From: Flavobacteriaceae bacterium | Lineage (GTDB): Bacteria > Bacteroidota > Bacteroidia > Flavobacteriales > Flavobacteriaceae | Length of the DNA stretch: 64,000 bases | Direction: 5' to 3' | Assembly (NCBI GenBank): GCA_029243245.1 | Contig: JAQWSK010000008.1 | Span: 23,904 to 87,903, forward strand | Shown: piece by piece, positions 26,500 through 34,871 of the stretch | Numbering within the stretch: the stretch's first letter is position 1 | Layout of the letters: every line of letters begins with the position of its first letter | Position numbers and translations under genes: made by a program | Notes under the pieces: generated by a model | What the model saw: the letters and a program-made list of their open reading frames with translations, nothing else | The model's database searches: none | What the model was told of the DNA's origin: nothing

Positions 26500-27654
26500 T
26501 TAACAATTAAGAGCTTGGTCAATATCATCAATCAAATCCTGAGAATCTTCTATTCCAACACTAAGCCTGATTAAAGAGTCTTGAACTCCGCTTTTCTCTC
26601 TCAATTGTTTTGGAATTGATGCATGGGTCATACTTGCTGGGTGACCTGCCAGACTCTCAACTCCACCAAGAGATTCTGCTAAAGTAAAAATTTTCAAATT
26701 TTCTATTATTTTTATAGCCCTTTGATAATTGGAGCTTTTAGTAATAAAAGAAATCATCCCTCCAAAATCTTTCATTTGTTTTTTTGCTACTGAATGATTT
26801 AAATGATTAACAAAACCTGGCCAAAATACTCTTTCAATCAAAGGGCTTTGGTTTAAAAATTCTGCAATTTTTCTACCATTATAACAATGACGCTCCATTC
26901 TTACTGCTAAAGTTTTAATACCTCTTAGAGTAAGAAAGCAATCCATTGGTCCTGGTACAGCGCCGCTTGCATTTTGAATAAAACGGAGACGCTCTTCTAA
27001 ATCATCAGAATTTACAATTAATGCTCCTAAAATTACATCACTATGACCAGCAATATATTTTGTTGCAGAATGCATAACAATATCAGCCCCTAATAAAAGT
27101 GGATTCTGCAAGTACGGTGATGCGAATGTATTATCAACTGCTAACAAAATATCATTTGCCTGAGCTATAAAACTTACAGCTTGAATATCTACAATATTCA
27201 TCATTGGATTAGTAGGTGTCTCAACCCAGATCAATTTAGTTTTATTATTGATTTTAGATTTTATTTCTTGTGTATTCTGTAAATTAACAAAATGAAAACT
27301 GAGATCAAAAATTTCAAAAACTTTAACGAATAATCTATATGAGCCCCCATATAAGTCATGAGTAGCAATTACCTCATCACCCGGTTTTAATAATTTAAGT
27401 ACTGCATCCATAGCAGCTAGACCTGACCCAAAAGCCAAGCCATGTTTTCCACTTTCAATACTAGCCAATGCATTTTCAAGAGCAGTTCTGGTAGGGTTGT
27501 GTGTTCTACTGTATTCATAACCTTTATGACCTCCTGGTGTTGTTTGTGCGTAGGTAGAAGTTTGGTAAATAGGAGGCATAACTGCTCCATATGATTTGTC
27601 AAGCTTTTGTCCACCGTGTATAACTCTGGAATTAAAATGCAAATTTTTCTTCAT
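26500..27654 (-). CDS. Cystathionine gamma-synthase/lyase family PLP enzyme
   Basis: Trans-sulfuration or related Cys/Met enzyme. I chose ATG 27654 (384 residues, MKKNLHFNSRVIHGGQ); an ATG three codons upstream is possible. Seen: YSRTHNPTRTALENALASIE, the aromatic stacking region HDLYGGSYR, ETPTNPMMNIVD, DNTFASP, and the PLP Lys199 in HSATKYIAGHSD, followed by GGVESLAGHPASMTHASIP. Synthase, gamma-lyase and related activities share these motifs and cannot be separated here. It has its own promoter and precedes lpxH by 21 bases. Confidence 0.88.
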   Translation of the reverse strand: MKKNLHFNSRVIHGGQKLDKSYGAVMPPIYQTSTYAQTTPGGHKGYEYSRTHNPTRTALENALASIESGKHGLAFGSGLAAMDAVLKLLKPGDEVIATHDLYGGSYRLFVKVFEIFDLSFHFVNLQNTQEIKSKINNKTKLIWVETPTNPMMNIVDIQAVSFIAQANDILLAVDNTFASPYLQNPLLLGADIVMHSATKYIAGHSDVILGALIVNSDDLEERLRFIQNASGAVPGPMDCFLTLRGIKTLAVRMERHCYNGRKIAEFLNQSPLIERVFWPGFVNHLNHSVAKKQMKDFGGMISFITKSSNYQRAIKIIENLKIFTLAESLGGVESLAGHPASMTHASIPKQLREKSGVQDSLIRLSVGIEDSQDLIDDIDQALNC

Positions 27655-27677
27655 AAAAACCAACTTTAAAATTTAAA

Positions 27678-27707
27678 CAAATGTATTTGATTTTACCATA
27701 AATGTAA
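27678..27707 (-). promoter_or_regulatory. Predicted promoter of the PLP-enzyme gene
   Basis: Minus strand: TTA (complement of 27705-27707), 19 bases, then TACATTTG (complement of 27678-27685), a perfect -7 box. The leader before ATG 27654 would be under 20 bases, too short for a riboswitch. A short inverted repeat (GTAAT 27704-27708, ATTAC 27714-27718) overlaps the -33 region. Confidence 0.5.
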
Positions 27708-27756
27708 TCTCATATTACTAAAATACATTTTCTTTGTATATGAAAAATATACTCAC

Positions 27757-28116
27757 ATGCTTGCTTTTTATCATTTAAAGAACTGCTCGTCTTGTAAAAG
27801 AATTATAAAAGAACTCGGCATAGGTGATTTCATAAATTTGATAGATATAAAAAATAATCCAATCTCAGAAAATGAACTTCAATTATTTAAGTCTTTATCT
27901 GGAAGTTATGAGTCGTTATTCAGTAAAAAAGCACAATTGTATAATAAAAGGATGCTGAAAGAAAAGAATCTTACTGAGAATGATTATAAAAAACTCATCT
28001 TAGAGCATTATACTTTTTTAAAAAGACCAATTTTAGTGTTCAATAAAAATATATTTGTGGGAAATTCCTCAAAAATAATTCAACAAGCAAAAGAAGTATT
28101 AGATGGACAAAAATAA
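27757..28116 (+). CDS. ArsC/Spx-like thioredoxin-fold protein
   Basis: 119 residues of the arsenate reductase/Spx family. The N-terminal CSSC (Cys10, Cys13) gives a redox CxxC as in Spx-type members, and KRPILVFNKNIFVG near 92-105 matches the family's RPI loop region. Arsenate reductase, a glutaredoxin-like reductase or a regulatory Spx role all remain possible; no arsenic genes are nearby. ATG 27757 is used because the closer upstream ATG at 27740 is out of frame. The 3' end overlaps the transporter gene by 14 bases. Confidence 0.78.
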   Translation: MLAFYHLKNCSSCKRIIKELGIGDFINLIDIKNNPISENELQLFKSLSGSYESLFSKKAQLYNKRMLKEKNLTENDYKKLILEHYTFLKRPILVFNKNIFVGNSSKIIQQAKEVLDGQK

Positions 28117-28993
28117 AATTCTGGCTCTACTTGCTGCTCTCATTGCAACAACTATATATGGATTGAACCATACTATTGCTAAAGTAGTTATGCCTCATCA
28201 TATTGGGGCCTTTGGGTTTATACAGTTAAGGCTAATGGGTGCTGGTTTTATTTTTTTAATTGTTAGTTTTTTCGCACCCAAACAAAAAATTGATACTGCC
28301 GATTATCTAAGATTATTTTTTGCTGCTCTACTTGGTATGTGTATTAACATGTTAATGTTTTTTAAAGGTTTGGAGCTTTCTACACCAATAAATAGTAGTG
28401 TGATAATAACTTTAACACCATTAATAGTCTTAGTGCTATCCTATATTTTTTTGAAAGAAAAAATGGGGGTTTTAAAACTTGGAGGAATTTTTATTGGTTT
28501 TGTTGGAGCAGTTATATTGACATTTTATGGTAAAAAAGTAAGTGCAAATGCTCCAAATGTTATGTTAGGAAATATTATGTTTCTAATTAATGCCTCTGCC
28601 TTTGCAGGCTATTTAGTCGTATCAAAACCACTTACACAAAAATATAATATTCTAGTGATACTTAAATGGATGTTCTTAATTGGTATTATTTTATCTTTTC
28701 CAATTACTCAGTCCGAGTTTAGAACCGTAGAATGGACCCTACTTCCTTTTGAAGCTATTTGGAGAATGTCTTTTGTTGTTATAGGAACAACATTTTTAAC
28801 TTATCTACTAAACATCTATGCTCTCAAAACTCTTCCAGCATCTACAATAGGAGCATTCATTTATTTACAACCACTAATTGCTATTATTTACGCTATAATA
28901 TCTGGAAATGACACACTAGATTTAGTCAAAATTATTGCAATACTTCTTGTCTTTTCCGGAGTTGCTTTGGCATCCTCAAAAATAAAAAAATAA
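28103..28993 (+). CDS. DMT-superfamily EamA-type transporter
   Basis: 296-residue inner-membrane protein with about ten helices arranged as two EamA repeats; the first begins LLAALIATTIYGLNHTIAK and the second starts around VMLGNIMFLINASAFAGYLV. Such proteins usually export amino acids or metabolites; the substrate is unknown. It overlaps the ArsC/Spx-like gene by 14 bases and ends 9 bases from the convergent gene at 29003, with no terminator hairpin between them. Confidence 0.88.
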   Translation: MDKNKILALLAALIATTIYGLNHTIAKVVMPHHIGAFGFIQLRLMGAGFIFLIVSFFAPKQKIDTADYLRLFFAALLGMCINMLMFFKGLELSTPINSSVIITLTPLIVLVLSYIFLKEKMGVLKLGGIFIGFVGAVILTFYGKKVSANAPNVMLGNIMFLINASAFAGYLVVSKPLTQKYNILVILKWMFLIGIILSFPITQSEFRTVEWTLLPFEAIWRMSFVVIGTTFLTYLLNIYALKTLPASTIGAFIYLQPLIAIIYAIISGNDTLDLVKIIAILLVFSGVALASSKIKK

Positions 28994-29002
28994 ATTATTT
29001 AC

Positions 29003-29629
29003 CTATAATGAATATGCAATTCCTCCAGTAGCCTCTTGTAGGTCAACGCATCCTTTATGTTCCCCAGGTATTGGACGATAATCAAGGATATTTTCTCCTA
29101 TGTATTCATTTAATTTAAATGCTCTTACACCCCAATCGCGAAGACTAATAGTCGCTTTATACGCCATAGCTTCCTCTGTAAGTTTTACAGAATCTAATTT
29201 GTTATCTAATAAATTATTCCACTCTTTAGTTTTATGATCTTCAGCCATAAGAAACTTTTTCAATTGATTTTCATAATCGGCAGTAGTTATTTTTGAAATA
29301 CTAGACTTTGATGCTACATTTTGAGTGTTTGTAATTAATGTATTTAAAAATCTAACTGATTTGTCTTTAGCCTGTTCATTCCATGCTATGGAAGCAAATG
29401 TATCAATATACCTAACAAGATTTAATTCATATGCTCCAGGAACATCCGAGGTCTTAGGAATTATTATATCCAACATTTTAGACATATACTCAATTTGATC
29501 AATTTTAAAAAACTTAGGGTTCCAGTCAATTTCTGATTGACAGTTATGAAACAATCCAATAACAGTCGGTGTTAGAGTAATGGTTCCGAGTGATAAACCA
29601 ATTTTTTTTAATGCTTTTCTTCGTTTCAT
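29003..29629 (-). CDS. Gluconate 2-dehydrogenase subunit 3-family protein
   Basis: 208 residues. N-terminus MKRRKALKKIGLSLGTITLT is a Tat-type signal with paired arginines at 3-4, followed by a possible lipobox ending at Cys30. Proteins of this family are the small partner of GMC oxidoreductases and are thought to carry the signal-less large subunit through the Tat pathway. The gene follows the GMC gene after 9 bases, as expected. C-terminal features RPIPGEHKGC and GGIAYSL are typical. No cytochrome c subunit is encoded beside it. Confidence 0.85.
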   Translation of the reverse strand: MKRRKALKKIGLSLGTITLTPTVIGLFHNCQSEIDWNPKFFKIDQIEYMSKMLDIIIPKTSDVPGAYELNLVRYIDTFASIAWNEQAKDKSVRFLNTLITNTQNVASKSSISKITTADYENQLKKFLMAEDHKTKEWNNLLDNKLDSVKLTEEAMAYKATISLRDWGVRAFKLNEYIGENILDYRPIPGEHKGCVDLQEATGGIAYSL

Positions 29630-29638
29630 TATGCTGAA

Positions 29639-31333
29639 TTATATATTCATTTTTTTAAGTTGTTCAACTGCATGATTTGCAGCTCTTGCTGTCAAGGCCA
29701 TGTATGTTAGAGATGGGTTTGTACAGCCTGCAGAGGTCATTGCGGATCCATCAGTAACATATACATTTGGCACACTATGTAACTGATTATTTCCGTTTAA
29801 TACAGATGTTTTTGGATCATTTCCCATTCTAGCTGTACCCATTTCATGAATACCATTGCCAAAATTATATATCCTATCGTTTCCTTTAACATTATTAAAT
29901 CCTGCAGTTTCTAACATTTCAATTGCTTGTTCCTGCATATCTTTCCTCATGTTTAATTCATTTTCTTTCATTTCAGCATCAAAAGTAACTGTAGGTAATC
30001 CCCACTTGTCATATTTATCGTAATCTAAAATCAATTTATTATCATGATAAGGTAAAATTTCACCAAAACCACCTAGTCCCATAGCCCAATCACCAGGTTT
30101 TAAAATAGCTTCTTTAAATTTTGCTCCATATGCTAGTTCTTTTACGTTATGTGACCAGCCATATCGCCCTCCACCTCCTTGATAACCATAGCCTCTAATA
30201 AAATCTTTCTGATTAGTTTTTCCGCCTAAATTTCTAAATCTTGGAATATATATACCATTAGGTCGTCGGCCAGTATAGTATTTATCTTTAAAGCCATCAT
30301 GTTGTCCGCTAGCTCCAACTTGGAAATGATGATCCATCAAATTATGGCCTAATTCTTCAGAATCATTACCCATACCATTAGGGAAGCGATCTGATTTTGA
30401 TTGCATTAATATTGAAGTGGAAGCTACAGTTGAGGCACACAAGAAAATAACTTTTGCTGAATATTCTATAGTTTCATTTGATTCTGAATCTATAATTCTC
30501 ACTCCAGTAGCACATTTTTTATCTTCATCATAGATAACCTCTGTAACGATAGAGTTGGGTCTTAACTTCATGTTTCCTGTAGCTTCAGCAGCAGGAAGTG
30601 TAGATGAGTTCGAGCTGAAATAGGCTCCAAACGGACAACCACGTCTACATCTATTTCTATACTGGCATGAAACTCTCCCTAAGCCTGGTTTTGTACCTTC
30701 TGTAATATGTGCAGTTCTTCCTATAGTTAAAAGACGATCATCATATTTTTCATTAAGTGATTTTTTTAATTCTTCCTCCACACAATGAAGTTCCATTGCT
30801 TTCAAAAATTTTGAATCTGGTAAATGAGAAAGTCCCAGGTACTCTCCACTAACACCTATATATTCCTCTACATATTCATACCATGGCGCTAAATCTTTAT
30901 ATCTAATTGGCCAGTCTACAGCTATACCATCTTTTAAATTAGCCTCAAAATCAAAATCACTAAGCCTATAGACTTGCCTGCCCCATAATAGTGATCTACC
31001 CCCAACGTGATATCCTCGAATCCAGTTAAATGGTTTTTTTTCATTATATGGATGTTCATTGTCATCAACAAAAAAGTGCTTTGTTGATTCCGAATTAACA
31101 TAACCTGTTCTGCTTTGTTTAGGTTGACGCTTTCTTATTTCTTGGGTAATTATATCTCCAGCAGGATAATCCCAATGATCATCATTCATTGTTGAATAAT
31201 CCTCTACATGCTTTACCATAGGTCCTCTTTCAAGAACAAGGGTTTTCAACCCTTTTTCACATAATTCTTTTGCTGCCCATCCTCCACTGACTCCAGTTCC
31301 AACCACTATAGCATCATAATTGTTTTTAATCAT
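29639..31333 (-). CDS. GMC oxidoreductase, sugar/glucoside dehydrogenase-like
   Basis: FAD enzyme of 564 residues oxidising a sugar or polyol hydroxyl. Seen: FAD motif VGTGVSGGWAAKELCEKG near the N-terminus, GGRSLLWGRQVYR, a cysteine cluster CQYRNRCRRGCPFGAYFS, and the C-terminal HEMGTARMG and NVYVTDGSAMTSAGCTNPS with the catalytic His/Asn region. There is no signal peptide; export probably depends on the Tat-borne subunit 3 encoded next. With the neighbours it fits a glucoside 3-dehydrogenase that makes 3-keto sugars (inference). It is divergent from the plus-strand sugar genes. Confidence 0.85.
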   Translation of the reverse strand: MIKNNYDAIVVGTGVSGGWAAKELCEKGLKTLVLERGPMVKHVEDYSTMNDDHWDYPAGDIITQEIRKRQPKQSRTGYVNSESTKHFFVDDNEHPYNEKKPFNWIRGYHVGGRSLLWGRQVYRLSDFDFEANLKDGIAVDWPIRYKDLAPWYEYVEEYIGVSGEYLGLSHLPDSKFLKAMELHCVEEELKKSLNEKYDDRLLTIGRTAHITEGTKPGLGRVSCQYRNRCRRGCPFGAYFSSNSSTLPAAEATGNMKLRPNSIVTEVIYDEDKKCATGVRIIDSESNETIEYSAKVIFLCASTVASTSILMQSKSDRFPNGMGNDSEELGHNLMDHHFQVGASGQHDGFKDKYYTGRRPNGIYIPRFRNLGGKTNQKDFIRGYGYQGGGGRYGWSHNVKELAYGAKFKEAILKPGDWAMGLGGFGEILPYHDNKLILDYDKYDKWGLPTVTFDAEMKENELNMRKDMQEQAIEMLETAGFNNVKGNDRIYNFGNGIHEMGTARMGNDPKTSVLNGNNQLHSVPNVYVTDGSAMTSAGCTNPSLTYMALTARAANHAVEQLKKMNI

Positions 31334-31470
31334 CTATTAATTTTTTTATAATTCTTAATTCTAGTTTTTTATAAAAAATATTTTTCAAATTACAAATTTT
31401 TATCAACCTACTTTCTTTTAAAAGATGATTAATTTATCCATAAAAATAATAACATGCATTTCAAATGTGT

Positions 31471-31517
31471 ATTGTTTTTCTAAAGTGACTATATTTTTTT
31501 ACTTTTAGAAAAACAAT
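31471..31517. promoter_or_regulatory. Long inverted repeat upstream of the sugar locus
   Basis: Left arm ATTGTTTTTCTAAAGT at 31471-31486 and right arm ACTTTTAGAAAAACAAT at 31501-31517 are reverse complements except for one extra base, separated by 14 bases. It ends 22 bases before the ATG at 31540 inside the 206-base divergent gap. No T-run follows either arm, so an operator or a 5' hairpin is more likely than a terminator. Confidence 0.6.
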
Positions 31518-31539
31518 CTTCACCTCAAAAATAAAAATA

Positions 31540-32508
31540 ATGAATCGTAAAAAATTTTTATCTAACCTCGCCTTTGCAGGAATTGGAATTAGTTCGTTAG
31601 GAGTTAGTGCTTGCAATAGCTCCAAGAAAAAAGTAATTTCCTCTTCGGCAGCTAAAAAACCTTTTTTTAAATTATCACTAGCTCAATGGTCTATTCATAA
31701 TATGATTAATAATGGTAAGGTCTCACCTTATCATTTTGCTGAACTAGCAAAAAAATGGAATTTTGAAGGTCTGGAATATGTCAATGATTTATATAAAGAT
31801 GTCATGGATGCAAGCAACAAAAGTGCTGCTCTGAATCAGTTTATAAAGAAAAATAATCAACTTGCTAAGCAAAATGATTTAAAAAACTTACTAATCATGA
31901 TAGATGGAGAAGGTGATTTGTCTTCAGAAAAGTTAAGTGCTCGATTATTATCTATAGAAAATCATAAACCATGGGTTGAAGCAGCAAGTGAAATGGGATG
32001 TCACTCAATAAGAGTTAATTTGCATGGCAGTAGTGACAATATTGAAGCATGGAAAAATTCATCTAAGGATAGCCTAAGTATTTTATCAGATTATGCTTTA
32101 AATTATAATATTAATATACTTGTTGAAAATCATGGAGGTTTTTCATCTAATGCGGATTTTTTGATAAGTGTAATAAATGACGTTAATAAAAATAATTGCG
32201 GAACATTACCTGACTTTGGTAATTTTTGTATTTCAAAAAAATGGGGAACTACCTCCGAAGAATGTGACAATGAATACGACAAATATTTAGGTGTTAAAAA
32301 GCTTATGTCAAAAGCATTTGCCGTAAGTGCAAAATCACATGATTTTAACAGTGAAGGAAATGAAAAAAATATTGATTATGAAAGAATGTTAAAGATTGTT
32401 AAAGAAGCCAATTATTCAGGCTACATAGGTGTGGAATATGAAGGGACTCAATTATCTGAAGAAGATGGAACTATAGCAACCCGAGATCTTTTATTAAAAT
32501 ATGCATAA
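31540..32508 (+). CDS. Exported sugar phosphate isomerase/epimerase-like TIM-barrel protein
   Basis: 322 residues of the xylose-isomerase-like TIM-barrel family. The N-terminus MNRKKFLSNLAFAGIGISSL is a signal with RKKF (Tat-like) and a lipobox ending at Cys25, so it should be an exported lipoprotein. Metal-site strands are visible: LVENHGGFSSN in the middle and GYIGVEYEG at the C-terminus. Several members of this fold act on 3-keto glycosides, which would fit the neighbouring GMC and DUF1080 genes, but the exact reaction is inference. First gene of the five-gene plus-strand unit, behind a long inverted repeat. Confidence 0.8.
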   Translation: MNRKKFLSNLAFAGIGISSLGVSACNSSKKKVISSSAAKKPFFKLSLAQWSIHNMINNGKVSPYHFAELAKKWNFEGLEYVNDLYKDVMDASNKSAALNQFIKKNNQLAKQNDLKNLLIMIDGEGDLSSEKLSARLLSIENHKPWVEAASEMGCHSIRVNLHGSSDNIEAWKNSSKDSLSILSDYALNYNINILVENHGGFSSNADFLISVINDVNKNNCGTLPDFGNFCISKKWGTTSEECDNEYDKYLGVKKLMSKAFAVSAKSHDFNSEGNEKNIDYERMLKIVKEANYSGYIGVEYEGTQLSEEDGTIATRDLLLKYA

Positions 32509-32530
32509 TATAAATAAATCTTAAATCACT

Positions 32531-33736
32531 ATGAATAAAATTAAATTTCAATTATCATTTATGATGTTCCTCGAGTTTTTTATATGGGGAGGATGGTTTG
32601 TAACAATGGGAACATTCCTTTCACAGTCTTTTAATGCAAGTGGAGCCCAGCTTGCTCAAGCATATGAAACCCAATCTATAGGAGCGATAATAGCTCCATT
32701 TGTAATAGGATTAATTGCCGATCGGTATTTTTCAGCACAAAAAATTCTTGGTTTTTTACATATAATGGGAGCAATTCTTTTGTACTTAGCAGGGACTTCT
32801 AGTGACTTTATATCATTCTATCCGTTTATTCTACTCTATATGATACTTTATATGCCAACACTAGCTTTGGTTAATTCTGTTGCGTTTCGTCAAATGAAAG
32901 ACCCATCTAAGGAGTTTCCTCCTATTCGAGTTTTTGGAACAGTAGGTTGGATAATTGCTGGTTTAATAATTGGATATCTAGGATGGGAATCCCAAGAATT
33001 ATTGACATACACATTCTATATTACTGCATCAGCTTCAGCACTTCTTGGAATTTTTAGTTTTACTCTTCCGGATACTCCTCCTAAAGCAGATAAAGGAGAT
33101 TATAGCATCAGAAAAATATTGGGTCTTGATGCTTTATCTCTTTTAAAAGACACTAAATATTTAATTTTTTTTATATCATCTATCTTAATTTGTATTCCGC
33201 TAGCATTTTACTACCAACATGCAAATCAGTTTCTAAATGAAATTGGTATGCCTAGGGCTGCTGCAGTTATGACATTAGGTCAAATTTCTGAAGCGCTTTT
33301 TATACTATTACTACCAATATTTTTAAAACGTTATGGCATTAAAACAACTTTGATTGTAGGAATGCTTGCTTGGGTTGTTAGATATATTCTTTTTGCATAT
33401 GGAGATGTAGGTGAAAATGCTTGGATGCTAATTTTTGGTGTAATTTTACACGGTATTTGTTATGATTTTTTCTTTGTTTCTGGACAAATTTATACTGATT
33501 ATAAAGCTGGTGATCAATTCAAAAGCTCTGCTCAAGGACTAATTACTTTAGCTACTTATGGATTAGGAATGCTTGTAGGATTTAGATTAGCTGGATACAT
33601 TACTGATCAATTTACAAATAGCACTGGACATGATTGGACTCAAATCTGGATTATACCTTCTGGATTTGCTTTTTTTGTGTTATTCTTGTTTATGATTACT
33701 TTTAAAAATGAAAAAATCAAATTAAACAATGAGTAA
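32531..33736 (+). CDS. MFS transporter, nucleoside:H+ symporter-like
   Basis: 401-residue inner-membrane protein with about twelve helices. The start MMFLEFFIWGGWFVTMGTFL and the loop RVFGTVGWIIAGLIIGYLGWE are typical of the NupG/XapB nucleoside-symporter family. In Bacteroidota such transporters often sit in sugar clusters, so here the cargo may be an oxidised sugar or glycoside rather than a nucleoside (inference from context). It starts 22 bases after the epimerase and overlaps the next gene by 8 bases. Confidence 0.85.
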   Translation: MNKIKFQLSFMMFLEFFIWGGWFVTMGTFLSQSFNASGAQLAQAYETQSIGAIIAPFVIGLIADRYFSAQKILGFLHIMGAILLYLAGTSSDFISFYPFILLYMILYMPTLALVNSVAFRQMKDPSKEFPPIRVFGTVGWIIAGLIIGYLGWESQELLTYTFYITASASALLGIFSFTLPDTPPKADKGDYSIRKILGLDALSLLKDTKYLIFFISSILICIPLAFYYQHANQFLNEIGMPRAAAVMTLGQISEALFILLLPIFLKRYGIKTTLIVGMLAWVVRYILFAYGDVGENAWMLIFGVILHGICYDFFFVSGQIYTDYKAGDQFKSSAQGLITLATYGLGMLVGFRLAGYITDQFTNSTGHDWTQIWIIPSGFAFFVLFLFMITFKNEKIKLNNE

Positions 33737-34859
33737 AATTCGTTTAGGTATTTTAGGTGGTGGTGGAGATTCACTGATTGGAGTGGTCCATCGTATTGCT
33801 TCTCAAATGTTTGATAAATATCAAATTGTAGGGGGAGTATTTAACCCTATTTGGAAGGAAAATTTAAATTTTGCAAAAAAAATTGATTTGCCTACAAATA
33901 GAATTTATAAAGATTTTGAAAGCTTAATAGCTGAAGAAGTTAAGTTACCCGCTGATCAAAGAATGCAAGTAATTTCAATTTTGACTCCAAATTTTTTGCA
34001 TTATCAGATGGCAAAAAAATTAATTGAAAATGGTTTTAATGTTATATGTGAAAAACCTTTAACAACTAGTTATGATGAGGCTTTAGAGCTGGAATCACTT
34101 CAAAAAGAAAAAAATTGTGTCTTTGCGGTTACTTACACCTACACAGGATATCCTATGGTTAGACAAATGAAACAAATGATTACTGATGGTGTCCTTGGAA
34201 AAATTCAAAAAGTTGATCTTCAATATTATCAAGGGTGGATTAATCCAATTATTCATGATAGTAACAAAAGAGCTAACACATGGAGATTGAACCCTGAAAA
34301 ATCTGGAATAAGTTGTTGCATTGGAGATATTGGGACTCACGCTTTTGATATGTTGGAATATGTTACTGCTCTTAAGGTCTCTAAATTACTCTCTGATCTC
34401 AATTACTTGTATGAAGATAACCCAATGGATGTTGATGGTACAATATTAGTTAGAATGAATAATGGCAGTAAAGGTGTGATACGAGCAAGTCAGATTGCAA
34501 CCGGTGAAGAAAACAACTTTACCGTTGCCATTTACGGCGAAAAAGGTTCATTAAAATGGGGACAAGAAAATCCTAATTACCTTAACTACCTTACCGAAGA
34601 CAAACCTTTTCAAATTCTCAAAAGGGGTAACCCATACAACTCTGATTTCGCCCAAGATGGAGTTAAAGTTCCTTCAGGTCATCCGGAAGGAATTTTTGAT
34701 GCAATGGGAAATATTTATAAAGGAGTTGCAAAAGCAATTAACAAAGAAAAATCTTATTCTGGAGAGTATCCTAAATTAACTGATGGTGTTAGAGGAATGC
34801 TCTTTATTGAAAAAGTGATAACTTCAAATGATAAAGGAAATATTTGGGTAGAACTTTAA
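33729..34859 (+). CDS. Gfo/Idh/MocA-family oxidoreductase
   Basis: 376 residues, NAD(P)-dependent sugar oxidoreductase. Seen: Rossmann start LGILGGGGDSLIGVVHRIA, the catalytic EKP motif in VICEKPLTTS, and SCCIGDIGTHAFDMLEYVT at the active site with the conserved GxxxxH. Members interconvert hydroxyl and keto groups on sugars and inositols. Here it could reduce or oxidise the 3-position of the sugar handled by the locus (inference). The 8-base overlap with the transporter and 12-base gap to the next gene show a single operon. Confidence 0.88.
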   Translation: MSKIRLGILGGGGDSLIGVVHRIASQMFDKYQIVGGVFNPIWKENLNFAKKIDLPTNRIYKDFESLIAEEVKLPADQRMQVISILTPNFLHYQMAKKLIENGFNVICEKPLTTSYDEALELESLQKEKNCVFAVTYTYTGYPMVRQMKQMITDGVLGKIQKVDLQYYQGWINPIIHDSNKRANTWRLNPEKSGISCCIGDIGTHAFDMLEYVTALKVSKLLSDLNYLYEDNPMDVDGTILVRMNNGSKGVIRASQIATGEENNFTVAIYGEKGSLKWGQENPNYLNYLTEDKPFQILKRGNPYNSDFAQDGVKVPSGHPEGIFDAMGNIYKGVAKAINKEKSYSGEYPKLTDGVRGMLFIEKVITSNDKGNIWVEL

Positions 34860-34871
34860 ACATATTATAAA

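Noticed and set aside
27704..27718. GTAAT/ATTAC repeats shared by the PLP-enzyme and suf promoters (also 46405-46422) as a common sulfur regulon site
   Set aside because: Five-base arms with different order and spacing in AT-rich DNA are expected by chance.
27655..27756. Possible SAM-type riboswitch before the Cys/Met PLP enzyme
   Set aside because: The predicted promoter leaves a leader of under 20 bases, too short for a riboswitch.
31334..31539. Hidden gene or tRNA in the longest intergenic gap
   Set aside because: No open frame with coding style and no cloverleaf-like GC-rich arms; the gap is explained by divergent promoters and the inverted repeat.
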